Under the pieces are notes generated by a model. It had not been told where the DNA came from. It did no database searches and was given only the letters and a program-made list of their open reading frames with translations. This document shows positions 25,156 through 33,154 of a stretch of 64,000 nucleotides of DNA, one piece after another. This DNA is from Jeotgalibacillus sp. R-1-5s-1. Lineage in GTDB: Bacteria > Bacillota > Bacilli > Bacillales > Jeotgalibacillaceae. The position numbers were made by a program, and so were the translations under genes. Within the stretch, counting starts at the first letter, position 1; every line of letters begins with the position of its first letter. The stretch covers positions 1 through 64,000 of the forward strand of contig NZ_SORW01000028.1 in assembly GCF_004405105.1 (NCBI RefSeq), given 5' to 3'.

Positions 25156-26538
25156 ATGATACACATTCTGGCGTGGCTAATCGTACTTGGTTTAGCCACC
25201 TATCTTTTTAAAAAAGCTTCTGGAACCCTGTCCATTTTCAAGCCGAATATGGTTAATATTGTTTTTTATTATTCCATGCTCGTCTCATCTTTTATCGGAC
25301 CGCTTTTTATTGTTTTGGAAATAGATGACTACTATATGATTAATCGAATGCTGAATGATGAATACCGTTATATTGGGTTCTATCTGATTCTATTTGTCAT
25401 GCTTTTCCTCCCACTAGTGATGTTTATTGTCACTAAGCTGTCAGGAATTCAAGCAGAGGCTGCACTTAATCAGTACCTGAAATCCAGCATTACGGTACCA
25501 AAAGACGATCGTCTTGACTTCTTCATCATCGGAAGCCTTTCGTTTATATCTCTTGTAGCGATTTTATATACATTATGGAAATCACCATACATTCCGATTC
25601 TAAATCTGTTGATGAATAATACGGACCTGTCAGCTGGTCAGCTTAGAATAGAGGCCTCAAGGAACTTTCAGGGAAATGTATTAATACGAAATATATTCGC
25701 GATTGCCATTCCGCCTCTCTTAACACTTATTACGTTTGGTTATGCAAGTGCTACAAAAGGCTTGAAATGGCGTCTTTTATTCGTTGTTATGTTTAGTGCA
25801 ACAGTATTTATGAATATTTATGATCTGGCAAAATCCCCGATCTTCTTTTTCGGGATCATGTTCTTGCTTATGCTTCTATACACAGGCAGATTTAAGTTAA
25901 ATGTAAAAAAAGTCTCAGTCTTGCTTGTTATGGGTACGGGTCTACTTGTGACGATGTATGTGGTGATCCAGGGAGTTACAAACATCAATTCCTTTTTATC
26001 TTATAATTCAGGTCCGGTTGGGCGCTTAATCCTCGCCCAGATTTCACCGTTTTTCCTGCATCTTGATCTGTTTGGAGACCGTGTTCCATTTTTGTATGGA
26101 CAGAGTCTTCCAGGGACATTAACTGGTCTTTTCGATCAGCCGCATGTCCGTTCGGCAAGGGTGGTTATGGAGGAGATTTTTCCTGAAAGGATTGCTGACG
26201 GGACAGGTGGTGTATTAAACACGTTATATGCAGCGGAAGCGTACGCGAATTTTGGATATTTAGGAGTGGTAGTGAGTACAATATACATTGCTGCACTTAT
26301 CCAATGTGTATACCTGCTGTTTTTAAAAATGAAAAAGACACCTGTCTTTATGGCTTTGTTCGTCTACTTTTCAATTAATTTTCCACGAACGGTTGTAGGA
26401 GGCTTTGCAGACTTTTTGTTTAACCCGATCTGGATGATGATTGTGACCATCTCAATGACAATTATCATTATTTCGAAAAATAGCCACTTACTTCCTAAGT
26501 TACGTATTAAAAAGAAGTTTGGAGGAACCTTGTCATGA
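25156..26538 (+). CDS. Wzy-like O-antigen/capsule polymerase
   Basis: A 460-residue membrane protein with about 11-12 predicted helices and a larger outer loop in its second half (about 275-345), the usual layout for Wzy. Sequence motifs are poorly conserved in this family, so the call relies on topology, length and position between the flippase/epimerase and glycosyltransferase genes. It would join repeat units outside the membrane, with chain length tuned by the Wzz-like protein. RBS AAGGCGG. It overlaps the next gene by four bases. Confidence 0.75.
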   Translation: MIHILAWLIVLGLATYLFKKASGTLSIFKPNMVNIVFYYSMLVSSFIGPLFIVLEIDDYYMINRMLNDEYRYIGFYLILFVMLFLPLVMFIVTKLSGIQAEAALNQYLKSSITVPKDDRLDFFIIGSLSFISLVAILYTLWKSPYIPILNLLMNNTDLSAGQLRIEASRNFQGNVLIRNIFAIAIPPLLTLITFGYASATKGLKWRLLFVVMFSATVFMNIYDLAKSPIFFFGIMFLLMLLYTGRFKLNVKKVSVLLVMGTGLLVTMYVVIQGVTNINSFLSYNSGPVGRLILAQISPFFLHLDLFGDRVPFLYGQSLPGTLTGLFDQPHVRSARVVMEEIFPERIADGTGGVLNTLYAAEAYANFGYLGVVVSTIYIAALIQCVYLLFLKMKKTPVFMALFVYFSINFPRTVVGGFADFLFNPIWMMIVTISMTIIIISKNSHLLPKLRIKKKFGGTLS

Positions 26539-27653
26539 ATAAGGTTTTAATCTACTATCCATTTACATTATCTAAAAATGCCAATAGCGGTTCGAAGTTG
26601 AGACCGATTAAAATGCTTCAGGCTTTTCAGGAGTGGGGTCTTAAGAACAATAGTGAAATTCTATTGATTTCAGGAACCTCAAAAGAAAGAGAGCGGCTGA
26701 TCAAATCCATCAGTGAAGAGGAATGGAAGGACATTTCTTTTTGTTATATGGAAAATCAGACCATACCTTTCTGGTTGACGGATCCGAACCATATACCACA
26801 ATCTCCCTTTGTTGACTTGAAGTTGATGAGGCAATTAAAAAAGCATTCAATTCCAACAGGCGTTTTTTATAGAGATGTATACTGGAAATTCGATGATCTT
26901 TATCCGTTAAAGGGATATAAAAGATGGATCATGAGAAAAATTTATCGTTTAGAAGAATTGTTTTACTCTAAGTACATGAAAGTTTTATTTGTACCGAGTG
27001 ATGCAATGGCCTCATTCGTGGATGTTAAATCATCTAAAGTTGCTCTTCCGCCTGGAGGCAGTCATAACAATCTTCCGGAACGCAGGAAAGAAGAATCAAG
27101 GTTGCCAAGAGGTTTATATGTCGGAGGAATTAATAACCCTGATTATGGACTTCCTTCACTCGTAAAAGCCGCTGAAATGGTAAATAAGGATGAAGTGAAG
27201 TTTCAACTTACCATTGTCTGCAGAAAAGAAGAGTTTGAACATATCAGTGAGGAACTCAAGAGGAAAATTGAATCCTTATCCATCACTGTGAAACATATAT
27301 CCGGACAGGAATTAAATGAATTATATTCAGAATCTGACTTTGCTTTTATTCCGAGAAAAAGAACCATGTATCATGATTTTTCCGTCCCTGTAAAGCTGGT
27401 GGAGTATTTATCAAATCATTTGCCTGTATTAGCTACAAACTGTTCAGCTCAGGAGGTTATGGTTCAACAGTTTGGTCCTTTTGGAATCGTTTCGGGAGAT
27501 CAGCCTGAAGAAATCCATGAGGGAATTATTAAAATGATTGAGCAGCATGGTGAAATAAAAGAAACAATAAAAGATCAGTTTCTCAAGCATCATAGCTGGC
27601 TCGAACGGGTAAATAAAGTTGAAACTGTATTGCTGGAGGATGTAAAGAGATGA
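26535..27653 (+). CDS. Glycosyltransferase (GT-B, family 4-like)
   Basis: A 372-residue GT-B-type enzyme. The N-terminal part is MNKVLIYYPFTLSKNANSGS with a glycine/serine-rich acceptor loop. The nucleotide-binding half opens with LYVGGINNPDYGLPSL and includes the family-like stretch FSVPVKLVEYLSNHLPVLAT, where a conserved glutamate (KLVEYLS) is placed as in GT4 enzymes. It probably adds one sugar to the lipid-linked repeat unit. Coupled to its neighbours by four-base overlaps on both sides. The sugar and linkage cannot be read from sequence. Confidence 0.72.
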   Translation: MNKVLIYYPFTLSKNANSGSKLRPIKMLQAFQEWGLKNNSEILLISGTSKERERLIKSISEEEWKDISFCYMENQTIPFWLTDPNHIPQSPFVDLKLMRQLKKHSIPTGVFYRDVYWKFDDLYPLKGYKRWIMRKIYRLEELFYSKYMKVLFVPSDAMASFVDVKSSKVALPPGGSHNNLPERRKEESRLPRGLYVGGINNPDYGLPSLVKAAEMVNKDEVKFQLTIVCRKEEFEHISEELKRKIESLSITVKHISGQELNELYSESDFAFIPRKRTMYHDFSVPVKLVEYLSNHLPVLATNCSAQEVMVQQFGPFGIVSGDQPEEIHEGIIKMIEQHGEIKETIKDQFLKHHSWLERVNKVETVLLEDVKR

Positions 27654-28738
27654 AGATTCTGTTACTAGCACCTGGACGTTCCATTCATACTCATAAATGG
27701 GCAATGTACTATAAAGAGCGTGGATACGACGTGAAAGTTGCTTCTTTTGAACAACATTATTCAGAAGAAAATGCAAAAGAAATCGACACAATTTCTTTGA
27801 AACAGTCATTTCCCGGGAAATTGTCCTATTTTGGCTGTGTACCGCAAATAAAAAAGATCCTAAAAGAATTTAAACCGGATATCTTTCATGCTCATTATGT
27901 ATCCAGTTATGGCCTGGTCGGGGCATTATGCCATTATGCGCCCTTTTATGTCTCTGTATGGGGACGTGATATATTTACCTTCCCTCAACAGGGGAAAGTG
28001 AATAAAGCAATGGCTACTTATACATTGAAAAAAGCTGATGTAATTTGTTCTACCAGTCATGTCATGGCCAAAGAAACAAACAAATATACGAATAAAAAAG
28101 TATTTGTAACGCCATTTGGCGTAGACATGTCACATTTCAGACCGATTGAAGATGTCTCCAAACCAGAGGGTTTCACAGTGGGAACCGTAAAAGCATTATC
28201 TGATAAATATGGTATAGCAGATCTTATTAAGGCATTCTCAATTGTTTCAAAGAAGCACCCTTCCCAATCAATGAATCTTTTGATCGTCGGGGACGGTGAA
28301 CAGAGAAATGAATATGAAGAACTTGCTAAGGAATTAAGTGTGGATGCGCAAACTACATTCACGGGAAGAGTACACCATACTGAAGTACCTCAGTATATAA
28401 ATAAGATGGACGTTTTTGGCGTACCCTCAACAGAAGACAGTGAGAGCTTTGGCGTTGCTGCAGTTGAATCAATGGCTTGCGGCGTGCCGGTAGTTGTTTC
28501 AGATGTAGGAGGCTTGCCTGAGGTCGTTAAAGATGGAGAAACAGGTTATGTTGTGCAAAAGCAATCTCCTGAGCAACTCGCTGAAAAGATCGAATTTTTA
28601 ATGCTGAATCAGGATCAGGCCAGAATAATGGGCCAAAAGGGAATAGAACATGTTAAAAACACTTATGACTGGACCCTTAATGCTAAAGGCATGACAGAAT
28701 TGTATCGACAAACTTTGAATAAGGGGATGAAATCATGA
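27650..28738 (+). CDS. Glycosyltransferase family 4
   Basis: A 362-residue GT4 enzyme. It has the N-terminal MKILLLAPGRSIHTHKWAM, DIFHAHYVSSYG, VSVWGRDIF and TPFGVDMSHFRP. The donor site carries the E-x7-E motif (EDSESFGVAAVESMACGVPVV). It should add a sugar from a nucleotide donor to the repeat unit at the cytoplasmic side. Overlaps by four bases with the genes on each side, so it is part of the same transcript. Confidence 0.87.
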   Translation: MKILLLAPGRSIHTHKWAMYYKERGYDVKVASFEQHYSEENAKEIDTISLKQSFPGKLSYFGCVPQIKKILKEFKPDIFHAHYVSSYGLVGALCHYAPFYVSVWGRDIFTFPQQGKVNKAMATYTLKKADVICSTSHVMAKETNKYTNKKVFVTPFGVDMSHFRPIEDVSKPEGFTVGTVKALSDKYGIADLIKAFSIVSKKHPSQSMNLLIVGDGEQRNEYEELAKELSVDAQTTFTGRVHHTEVPQYINKMDVFGVPSTEDSESFGVAAVESMACGVPVVVSDVGGLPEVVKDGETGYVVQKQSPEQLAEKIEFLMLNQDQARIMGQKGIEHVKNTYDWTLNAKGMTELYRQTLNKGMKS

Positions 28739-29598
28739 TCAAGAAAGCTGTAATACCGGCGGCTGGACTCGGCACCCGTTTTTTGCCGGCAACAAAAGCA
28801 CAGCCAAAAGAAATGCTTCCTATTGTTGATAAACCAACTATTCAATATATTATCGAAGAAGCAGTTAAATCAGGAATCGAAGATATTATTATCGTGACTG
28901 GACGTAATAAGCGGGCAATTGAGGATCACTTTGATAAATCTGTTGAACTCGAATTGTTACTTGAAAAAACGAATAAGCACGAAACACTGGAACTTGTCGA
29001 AGAAATTTCAAATATGGTAGATATCCATTATGTTCGACAGAAGGAACCGCTTGGTCTTGGACATGCCGTATTATGCGCTAAAAAATTTGTGGGGAACGAA
29101 CCGTTTGCAGTATTATTAGGCGATGATATTGTCGATAGTGAAAAGCCAGCACTGCAACAGATGATTGAACAATATGAAACCGTACAGTCGAGTATCCTGG
29201 GTACAAAAGAAGTGCCACGGGACCAGACTGATAAATATGGTATTGTGGATTTTTCAGAGAAGGTAAACGATCTTTATAAAGTAAAATCACTGGTAGAAAA
29301 GCCGGCTATAGATGAAGCACCCTCAACACAGGCCATTGTAGGAAGATACATTCTGACTCCGCGCATCTTCGAACTTCTCGAAGATGTAAAACCAGATGCT
29401 AAAGGTGAAATTCAGCTAACGGAAGCCATTGATCAGCTTCTTGAATATGAAGAGATATACTCTTATATGCTCCAGGGAGAAAGATATGATGTTGGAGACA
29501 AGTTCGGTTTTTTGAAGGCTTCAATTGATTTTGCACTTAAAAGAGATGATTTAAAGGCTCAACTGTTTGAATATATTCAAACAGTTAAAAAAGGATGA
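28735..29598 (+). CDS. galU: UTP-glucose-1-phosphate uridylyltransferase
   Basis: A 287-residue enzyme with the family signature at the N-terminus (PAAGLGTRFLPATKAQPKEM), DKPTIQYIIEEAVKSG, RQKEPLGLGHAVLCAK, LLGDDI and VEKP. It makes UDP-glucose, a donor for wall polymers, glycolipid anchors and possibly this polysaccharide. B. subtilis has its version (gtaB) in the same general neighbourhood. The length is normal. Four-base overlaps tie it to the glycosyltransferase genes on both sides, so UDP-glucose supply is co-regulated with polymer synthesis. Confidence 0.93.
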   Translation: MIKKAVIPAAGLGTRFLPATKAQPKEMLPIVDKPTIQYIIEEAVKSGIEDIIIVTGRNKRAIEDHFDKSVELELLLEKTNKHETLELVEEISNMVDIHYVRQKEPLGLGHAVLCAKKFVGNEPFAVLLGDDIVDSEKPALQQMIEQYETVQSSILGTKEVPRDQTDKYGIVDFSEKVNDLYKVKSLVEKPAIDEAPSTQAIVGRYILTPRIFELLEDVKPDAKGEIQLTEAIDQLLEYEEIYSYMLQGERYDVGDKFGFLKASIDFALKRDDLKAQLFEYIQTVKKG

Positions 29599-30830
29599 GA
29601 GAATTGAAAATCATATATTTATGCCAACACTTTCCTCCTGAAACCGGAGCGCCTCAAATCAGGGTTTATGAGGTAAGTAAAGAATTGATTAAACAGGGTC
29701 ACCAGGTTGAAGTATTAACGGCTTTTCCTCATCACCCACATGGGATTATCCCGGATGAGTACAAGGGAAAATTTTATGAGAAAGAGATGTGGGATGGAAT
29801 ACCCGTGCACCGAAGCTGGATTTATCCATCTCCAAAAGGATCCTTTTGGAAAAGGTTGATTTCATACTTTTCTTTTACTTTCAGTGCTTTTTATTCAATT
29901 ATGAAGAGCAAGCCGGCTGATGTGATCATATGTAATTCGCCACCACTTTTCTTAGGTATAACTGGTTACCTTGGTGCTAAAATGAAAAGAGCGAAGTTTG
30001 TCTTTAATGTTGCAGATATCTGGCCGGAATCAGCCGTTAAGCTTGGATTGGTAAAGAACAAAACCTTTATCTCAATGGCTGAAAAACTCGAAATGTTTTT
30101 ATATAAAAAGTCATGGAAAATTGCTGCAGCTACTGATGGTATAGCAGAGTATATGATTCAAAAGGGGAAAAAGCCTGATGACGTGTTTGTTCTTCCTAAT
30201 GGCGTGAATACGGACTTTTTTTCACCTGTTGAAGCTGACCTTGAAGTAATGAATCAATATAACCTCCATGGAAAAAAAGTTTTTACTTATGCAGGGAACC
30301 TTGGTTACGCACAGGGTCTTGACTGTATTTTAAAAGCAGCATCACGATTAAAGCATCGTGATGACATTGTCTTTCTAATGGTAGGCGATGGACCAGAACG
30401 GGAAAAATTGATGAATTTGAAAGAAGAATTGAATTTAACGAATGTTCAATTTACCGGGCATGTAAAGCTCGATCAGATGCCTCAATTCTTCTCTGTAAGT
30501 GATTATAGTATTGTACCTTTACGGAATCTTGAAATTTTTAAAGGTGCCCGCCCTTCTAAAATTTTCCCTGCACTCTCAATGGAGAAACCGGTTTTATATT
30601 GTGGAGAAGGGGAAAGTGCCGACATCATTGAAAACGCAGAAGTCGGCCGGGTTGCAATTCCTGAAAATGATGAGGATATTGCAAAGAAAATTGAGGAAAT
30701 GGCTTCAATTGATCAAATCACGTACGCTGAAATGGGGAAACGTGGTCGTGAATTAGTGAAAGCACACTATTCATGGAAAAGGATCGTCGACGATATGATG
30801 ATTGCGTTCAGTAACGATAAAAAAAGCTAA
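29595..30830 (+). CDS. Glycosyltransferase family 4 (WbuB-like)
   Basis: A 411-residue GT4 enzyme with N-terminal YLCQHFPPETGAPQIRVYE, the basic, membrane-near stretch SFWKRLISYFSFTFSAFYS, and FNVADIWPESAVKLG. The donor site follows (YAGNLGYAQGLDCIL, VGDGPEREKL, KGARPSKIFPALSMEKPV). It resembles WbuB-type fucosaminyl/HexNAc transferases that often act early in repeat-unit assembly, so it could be the second-sugar transferase. The ATG overlaps the galU stop. A TTG at 29604 is better spaced from AAAGGATGAG and is an alternative start. Last gene of the operon; a strong terminator follows. Confidence 0.85.
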   Translation: MRELKIIYLCQHFPPETGAPQIRVYEVSKELIKQGHQVEVLTAFPHHPHGIIPDEYKGKFYEKEMWDGIPVHRSWIYPSPKGSFWKRLISYFSFTFSAFYSIMKSKPADVIICNSPPLFLGITGYLGAKMKRAKFVFNVADIWPESAVKLGLVKNKTFISMAEKLEMFLYKKSWKIAAATDGIAEYMIQKGKKPDDVFVLPNGVNTDFFSPVEADLEVMNQYNLHGKKVFTYAGNLGYAQGLDCILKAASRLKHRDDIVFLMVGDGPEREKLMNLKEELNLTNVQFTGHVKLDQMPQFFSVSDYSIVPLRNLEIFKGARPSKIFPALSMEKPVLYCGEGESADIIENAEVGRVAIPENDEDIAKKIEEMASIDQITYAEMGKRGRELVKAHYSWKRIVDDMMIAFSNDKKS

Positions 30831-30860
30831 GGTCAGTTTCAAACGACCTTAGCTTTTTTA
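30819..30860. terminator. Bidirectional terminator between polysaccharide operon and spoIID-like gene
   Basis: Perfect 14-base arms (30821-30834 and 30845-30858) with a ten-base loop and A/T runs on both sides. The TAA stop of the last glycosyltransferase gene lies in the left arm. It serves the convergent gene pair. Confidence 0.93.
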
Positions 30861-30874
30861 TATGCTTTCAAGTT

Positions 30875-32422
30875 TTACTTGGAAATAGTTGTGCCTCTAT
30901 AGTAGTGTTTAAGAATCTGCTCAGCTGTCCATCCTTTTTCAGCATAAGCCTTGGCTCCGTACTGACTCATCCCGATTCGGTGCCCCCAGCCTTTACCGGT
31001 TAGTTCTACAGATGTAACTCCTGTTTCACCTTGTAAAGTTACAACCCCGCTATTTGTCTGAACTTTAGGTGAATTGGATGTAAGCTTGGATACACTTGAG
31101 GGTAATCTCACGTCGTATTTCGTCAAACCTTCTACCGTTACCGTACCTGTTGGTGTCATAACATTAAATCCTGAATTGGAGCGGTTAACTTTCATGTCAA
31201 ACCAGCTGGAATACAGATAATAGAACGGTGCATCAAGCGGGAATAATTGTCGTACCTGGTTCTCATTATCACCAAGCGTTTTGCTACCGGCTGATGTAAC
31301 AACGGTAACTGAACCTACTTCGTTATTAGCGCCTTTTCTATTTAAGATCACATCTTCCAACACGACAGAAGAATTATAGCCGAATGATTTTAGGATAGTT
31401 GCAGAATCAAATGTTTCAGTCCAGTTGGATCTGGTGGCATTCTCATCAGGACTATCAACTGAAACTAAATATGGAAAACTTGCCTGATTAGAGCGCCATA
31501 CATCTCCAACGTTAGCTGTTTTACCACCACTTGTTGAGTGGAAGTAGGCTTCGATTGGTTGTCCGTTATAACGGATCAGCAAGCCGTTTGTCTGTTCTAT
31601 AGCAGCATTTGTTCGGGCATTTTCATGTGTGAACCCCTGATAGACCTGTGAAGATGTAGAGCTCGAGAGAATTGATCCAGTTCTTTTAAACGCATAGGTT
31701 CTAGCAGCGATTGCCTGTGCTTTAAGCGCTTCAGTATGCCAGGAAGCAGGCATCTCACTCGGTACAACGCCTTTTAAATAATTTTCCATGGATAACTTAT
31801 TAATAAACTCTACATTTTGTCCATTTGGACGTACCGTAAATGAACCTCTGTACTGCCTATTATTTTTTGAGACAGTAATTAACGGATTTGACGTAGTTGT
31901 AAATTGCTGAACAGCTGATTTTAAAACCCATCCTGATTTTCCGTTAACCGTTACATTTAACCATTCTTCACCCTGTGCATTTGTAAATGACTGTGTGAAG
32001 GTACCATTTTCACCACTTGGAATAGATTGAACAACTTCATACGCTGATGTAGCACCTTTTCGCATGTCAGTTGCTCTGATAAAAGATGCCAGTGATAAGT
32101 TACCAGGGAGTTCCTGTACTTCAAATCCCTTTACAGAATTAAATTGAGTTCTGCCGTAAATCATACTCAGACCACTTGCAGTACGGTTAAAAACCAGAGT
32201 CTGACCAGGTGTTATCGTGGTAACTTGTCCGTTATCCTGATTAATCACCTGATATCCACCATTTAACACTAAATTAGAGGTTTGACCTGTAGCAGTTTGA
32301 ATTAATACCTGAACCGGACTTGAATAAGTAACTGGAGGAACAGCAGCACTTGTAGTGAAAGATGACGATATCCATACAGAAAAAATGAGTACACTGATTG
32401 TGAACCACTTTAACGCTTTCAT
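30875..32422 (-). CDS. SpoIID/LytB-domain secreted protein with SH3b domain
   Basis: A 515-residue exported protein with signal peptide 1-27. Residues about 30-90 are a small beta domain. About 92-158 are an SH3b domain (MRKGATSAYEVVQSIPSG, then EEWLNVTVNGKSGWV) of the same type as in the two genes upstream. The SpoIID domain spans about 175-510, with LSMENYLKGVVPSEMPASW, AQAIAARTYAFK, HSTSGGKTANVGDVW and the ending GKGWGHRIGMSQYGAKAYA. SpoIID is a lytic transglycosylase in spores. LytB, its vegetative relative, modulates the LytC amidase. An amidase gene two places upstream makes the LytB-like role most likely. The start abuts the upstream stop. Confidence 0.86.
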   Translation of the reverse strand: MKALKWFTISVLIFSVWISSSFTTSAAVPPVTYSSPVQVLIQTATGQTSNLVLNGGYQVINQDNGQVTTITPGQTLVFNRTASGLSMIYGRTQFNSVKGFEVQELPGNLSLASFIRATDMRKGATSAYEVVQSIPSGENGTFTQSFTNAQGEEWLNVTVNGKSGWVLKSAVQQFTTTSNPLITVSKNNRQYRGSFTVRPNGQNVEFINKLSMENYLKGVVPSEMPASWHTEALKAQAIAARTYAFKRTGSILSSSTSSQVYQGFTHENARTNAAIEQTNGLLIRYNGQPIEAYFHSTSGGKTANVGDVWRSNQASFPYLVSVDSPDENATRSNWTETFDSATILKSFGYNSSVVLEDVILNRKGANNEVGSVTVVTSAGSKTLGDNENQVRQLFPLDAPFYYLYSSWFDMKVNRSNSGFNVMTPTGTVTVEGLTKYDVRLPSSVSKLTSNSPKVQTNSGVVTLQGETGVTSVELTGKGWGHRIGMSQYGAKAYAEKGWTAEQILKHYYRGTTISK

Positions 32423-33099
32423 TATCTCACCTCAACCAGTCCGCCAATGACCCAGCCCTCATTTCCTGATGGCGCTTTTACACGATGCCATGTTTCGCCG
32501 GCTGCATTTGTAAAGGATGAAAGGTACGCCATTGTCGTTCCACGTGGAATTGTTTCTATTACTCTGTAAGCTGTCGTCGCTCCTGAACGAAGGTTAACTT
32601 CTCCAAAGGCAAATACTTCTTTTGGAGCGGTTCCCGACGGTTTCGTGGTAGAAATGTCAGCGGAGTTGACCCAGGCAAGCGTGCTGGAAGTCAGTTCGAC
32701 TCTATACCAAAGTCCGGTTGAACCACTATGCTGTCCAACAATTTTAAAAGAAGTACCCGCATTTTTATAAGCAACTACTTTGTATGCAGTACTTGCTCCA
32801 GTGCGGAAGGCTGTATTGTTCTTTGTTACATAAACCGTTGCCGGAGTCGTAGCAGGGGGAGGGGTTGAACCACCTTGACCGATCTGCTGTTTTAATGTGT
32901 TTATTTCCTGCTGTTGCTGACTTACCTGTTGTTTTAATGCATTTACTTCACTTTTAAGTGGATTAATCTGAGAGTTAACCCACTCTACACTTGCAAGAAT
33001 AATATTTTCGTTGGCTTTTGTTACAGGTACAAATAGTAATCCCCCAGTTAAAGCGATTGCAGAAACAATAATGGCTGCTTTCTTTTTGAAAATTTTCAA
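32422..33099 (-). CDS. Exported coiled-coil protein with two SH3b domains
   Basis: About 225 residues. A hydrophobic N-terminal segment (KKKAAIIVSAIALTGGLLFVPV) serves as signal or anchor. It is followed by a short coiled coil (about 45-75, heptads in LKSEVNALKQQVSQQQQEIN), a proline/threonine linker and two SH3b domains (about 93-155 and 165-227; FRTGASTAYKVV and LRSGATTAYRVI). It has no catalytic domain, so it is probably a wall-binding or scaffold partner of the amidase and SpoIID-like proteins. In gene order it sits where B. subtilis has LytA-type partners. Start: GGAGG leaves only two bases to the ATG at 33105 but eight to a TTG at 33099, so the TTG is preferred. Confidence 0.78.
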   Translation of the reverse strand: MKIFKKKAAIIVSAIALTGGLLFVPVTKANENIILASVEWVNSQINPLKSEVNALKQQVSQQQQEINTLKQQIGQGGSTPPPATTPATVYVTKNNTAFRTGASTAYKVVAYKNAGTSFKIVGQHSGSTGLWYRVELTSSTLAWVNSADISTTKPSGTAPKEVFAFGEVNLRSGATTAYRVIETIPRGTTMAYLSSFTNAAGETWHRVKAPSGNEGWVIGGLVEVR

Positions 33100-33118
33100 T
33101 TTCATTCCCTCCTGGTTT

Positions 33119-33150
33119 TAAAAAAGGAGCCCTAAAAAATAGAGCTCCTA
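33119..33150 (-). terminator. Terminator-like hairpin after the amidase gene
   Basis: On the minus strand AGGAGCT, an A/T loop and GGCTCCT are followed by six T residues. It lies between the amidase stop and the RBS of the SH3b gene, so it may lower expression of the two downstream genes. Confidence 0.7.
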
Positions 33151-33154
33151 AGTC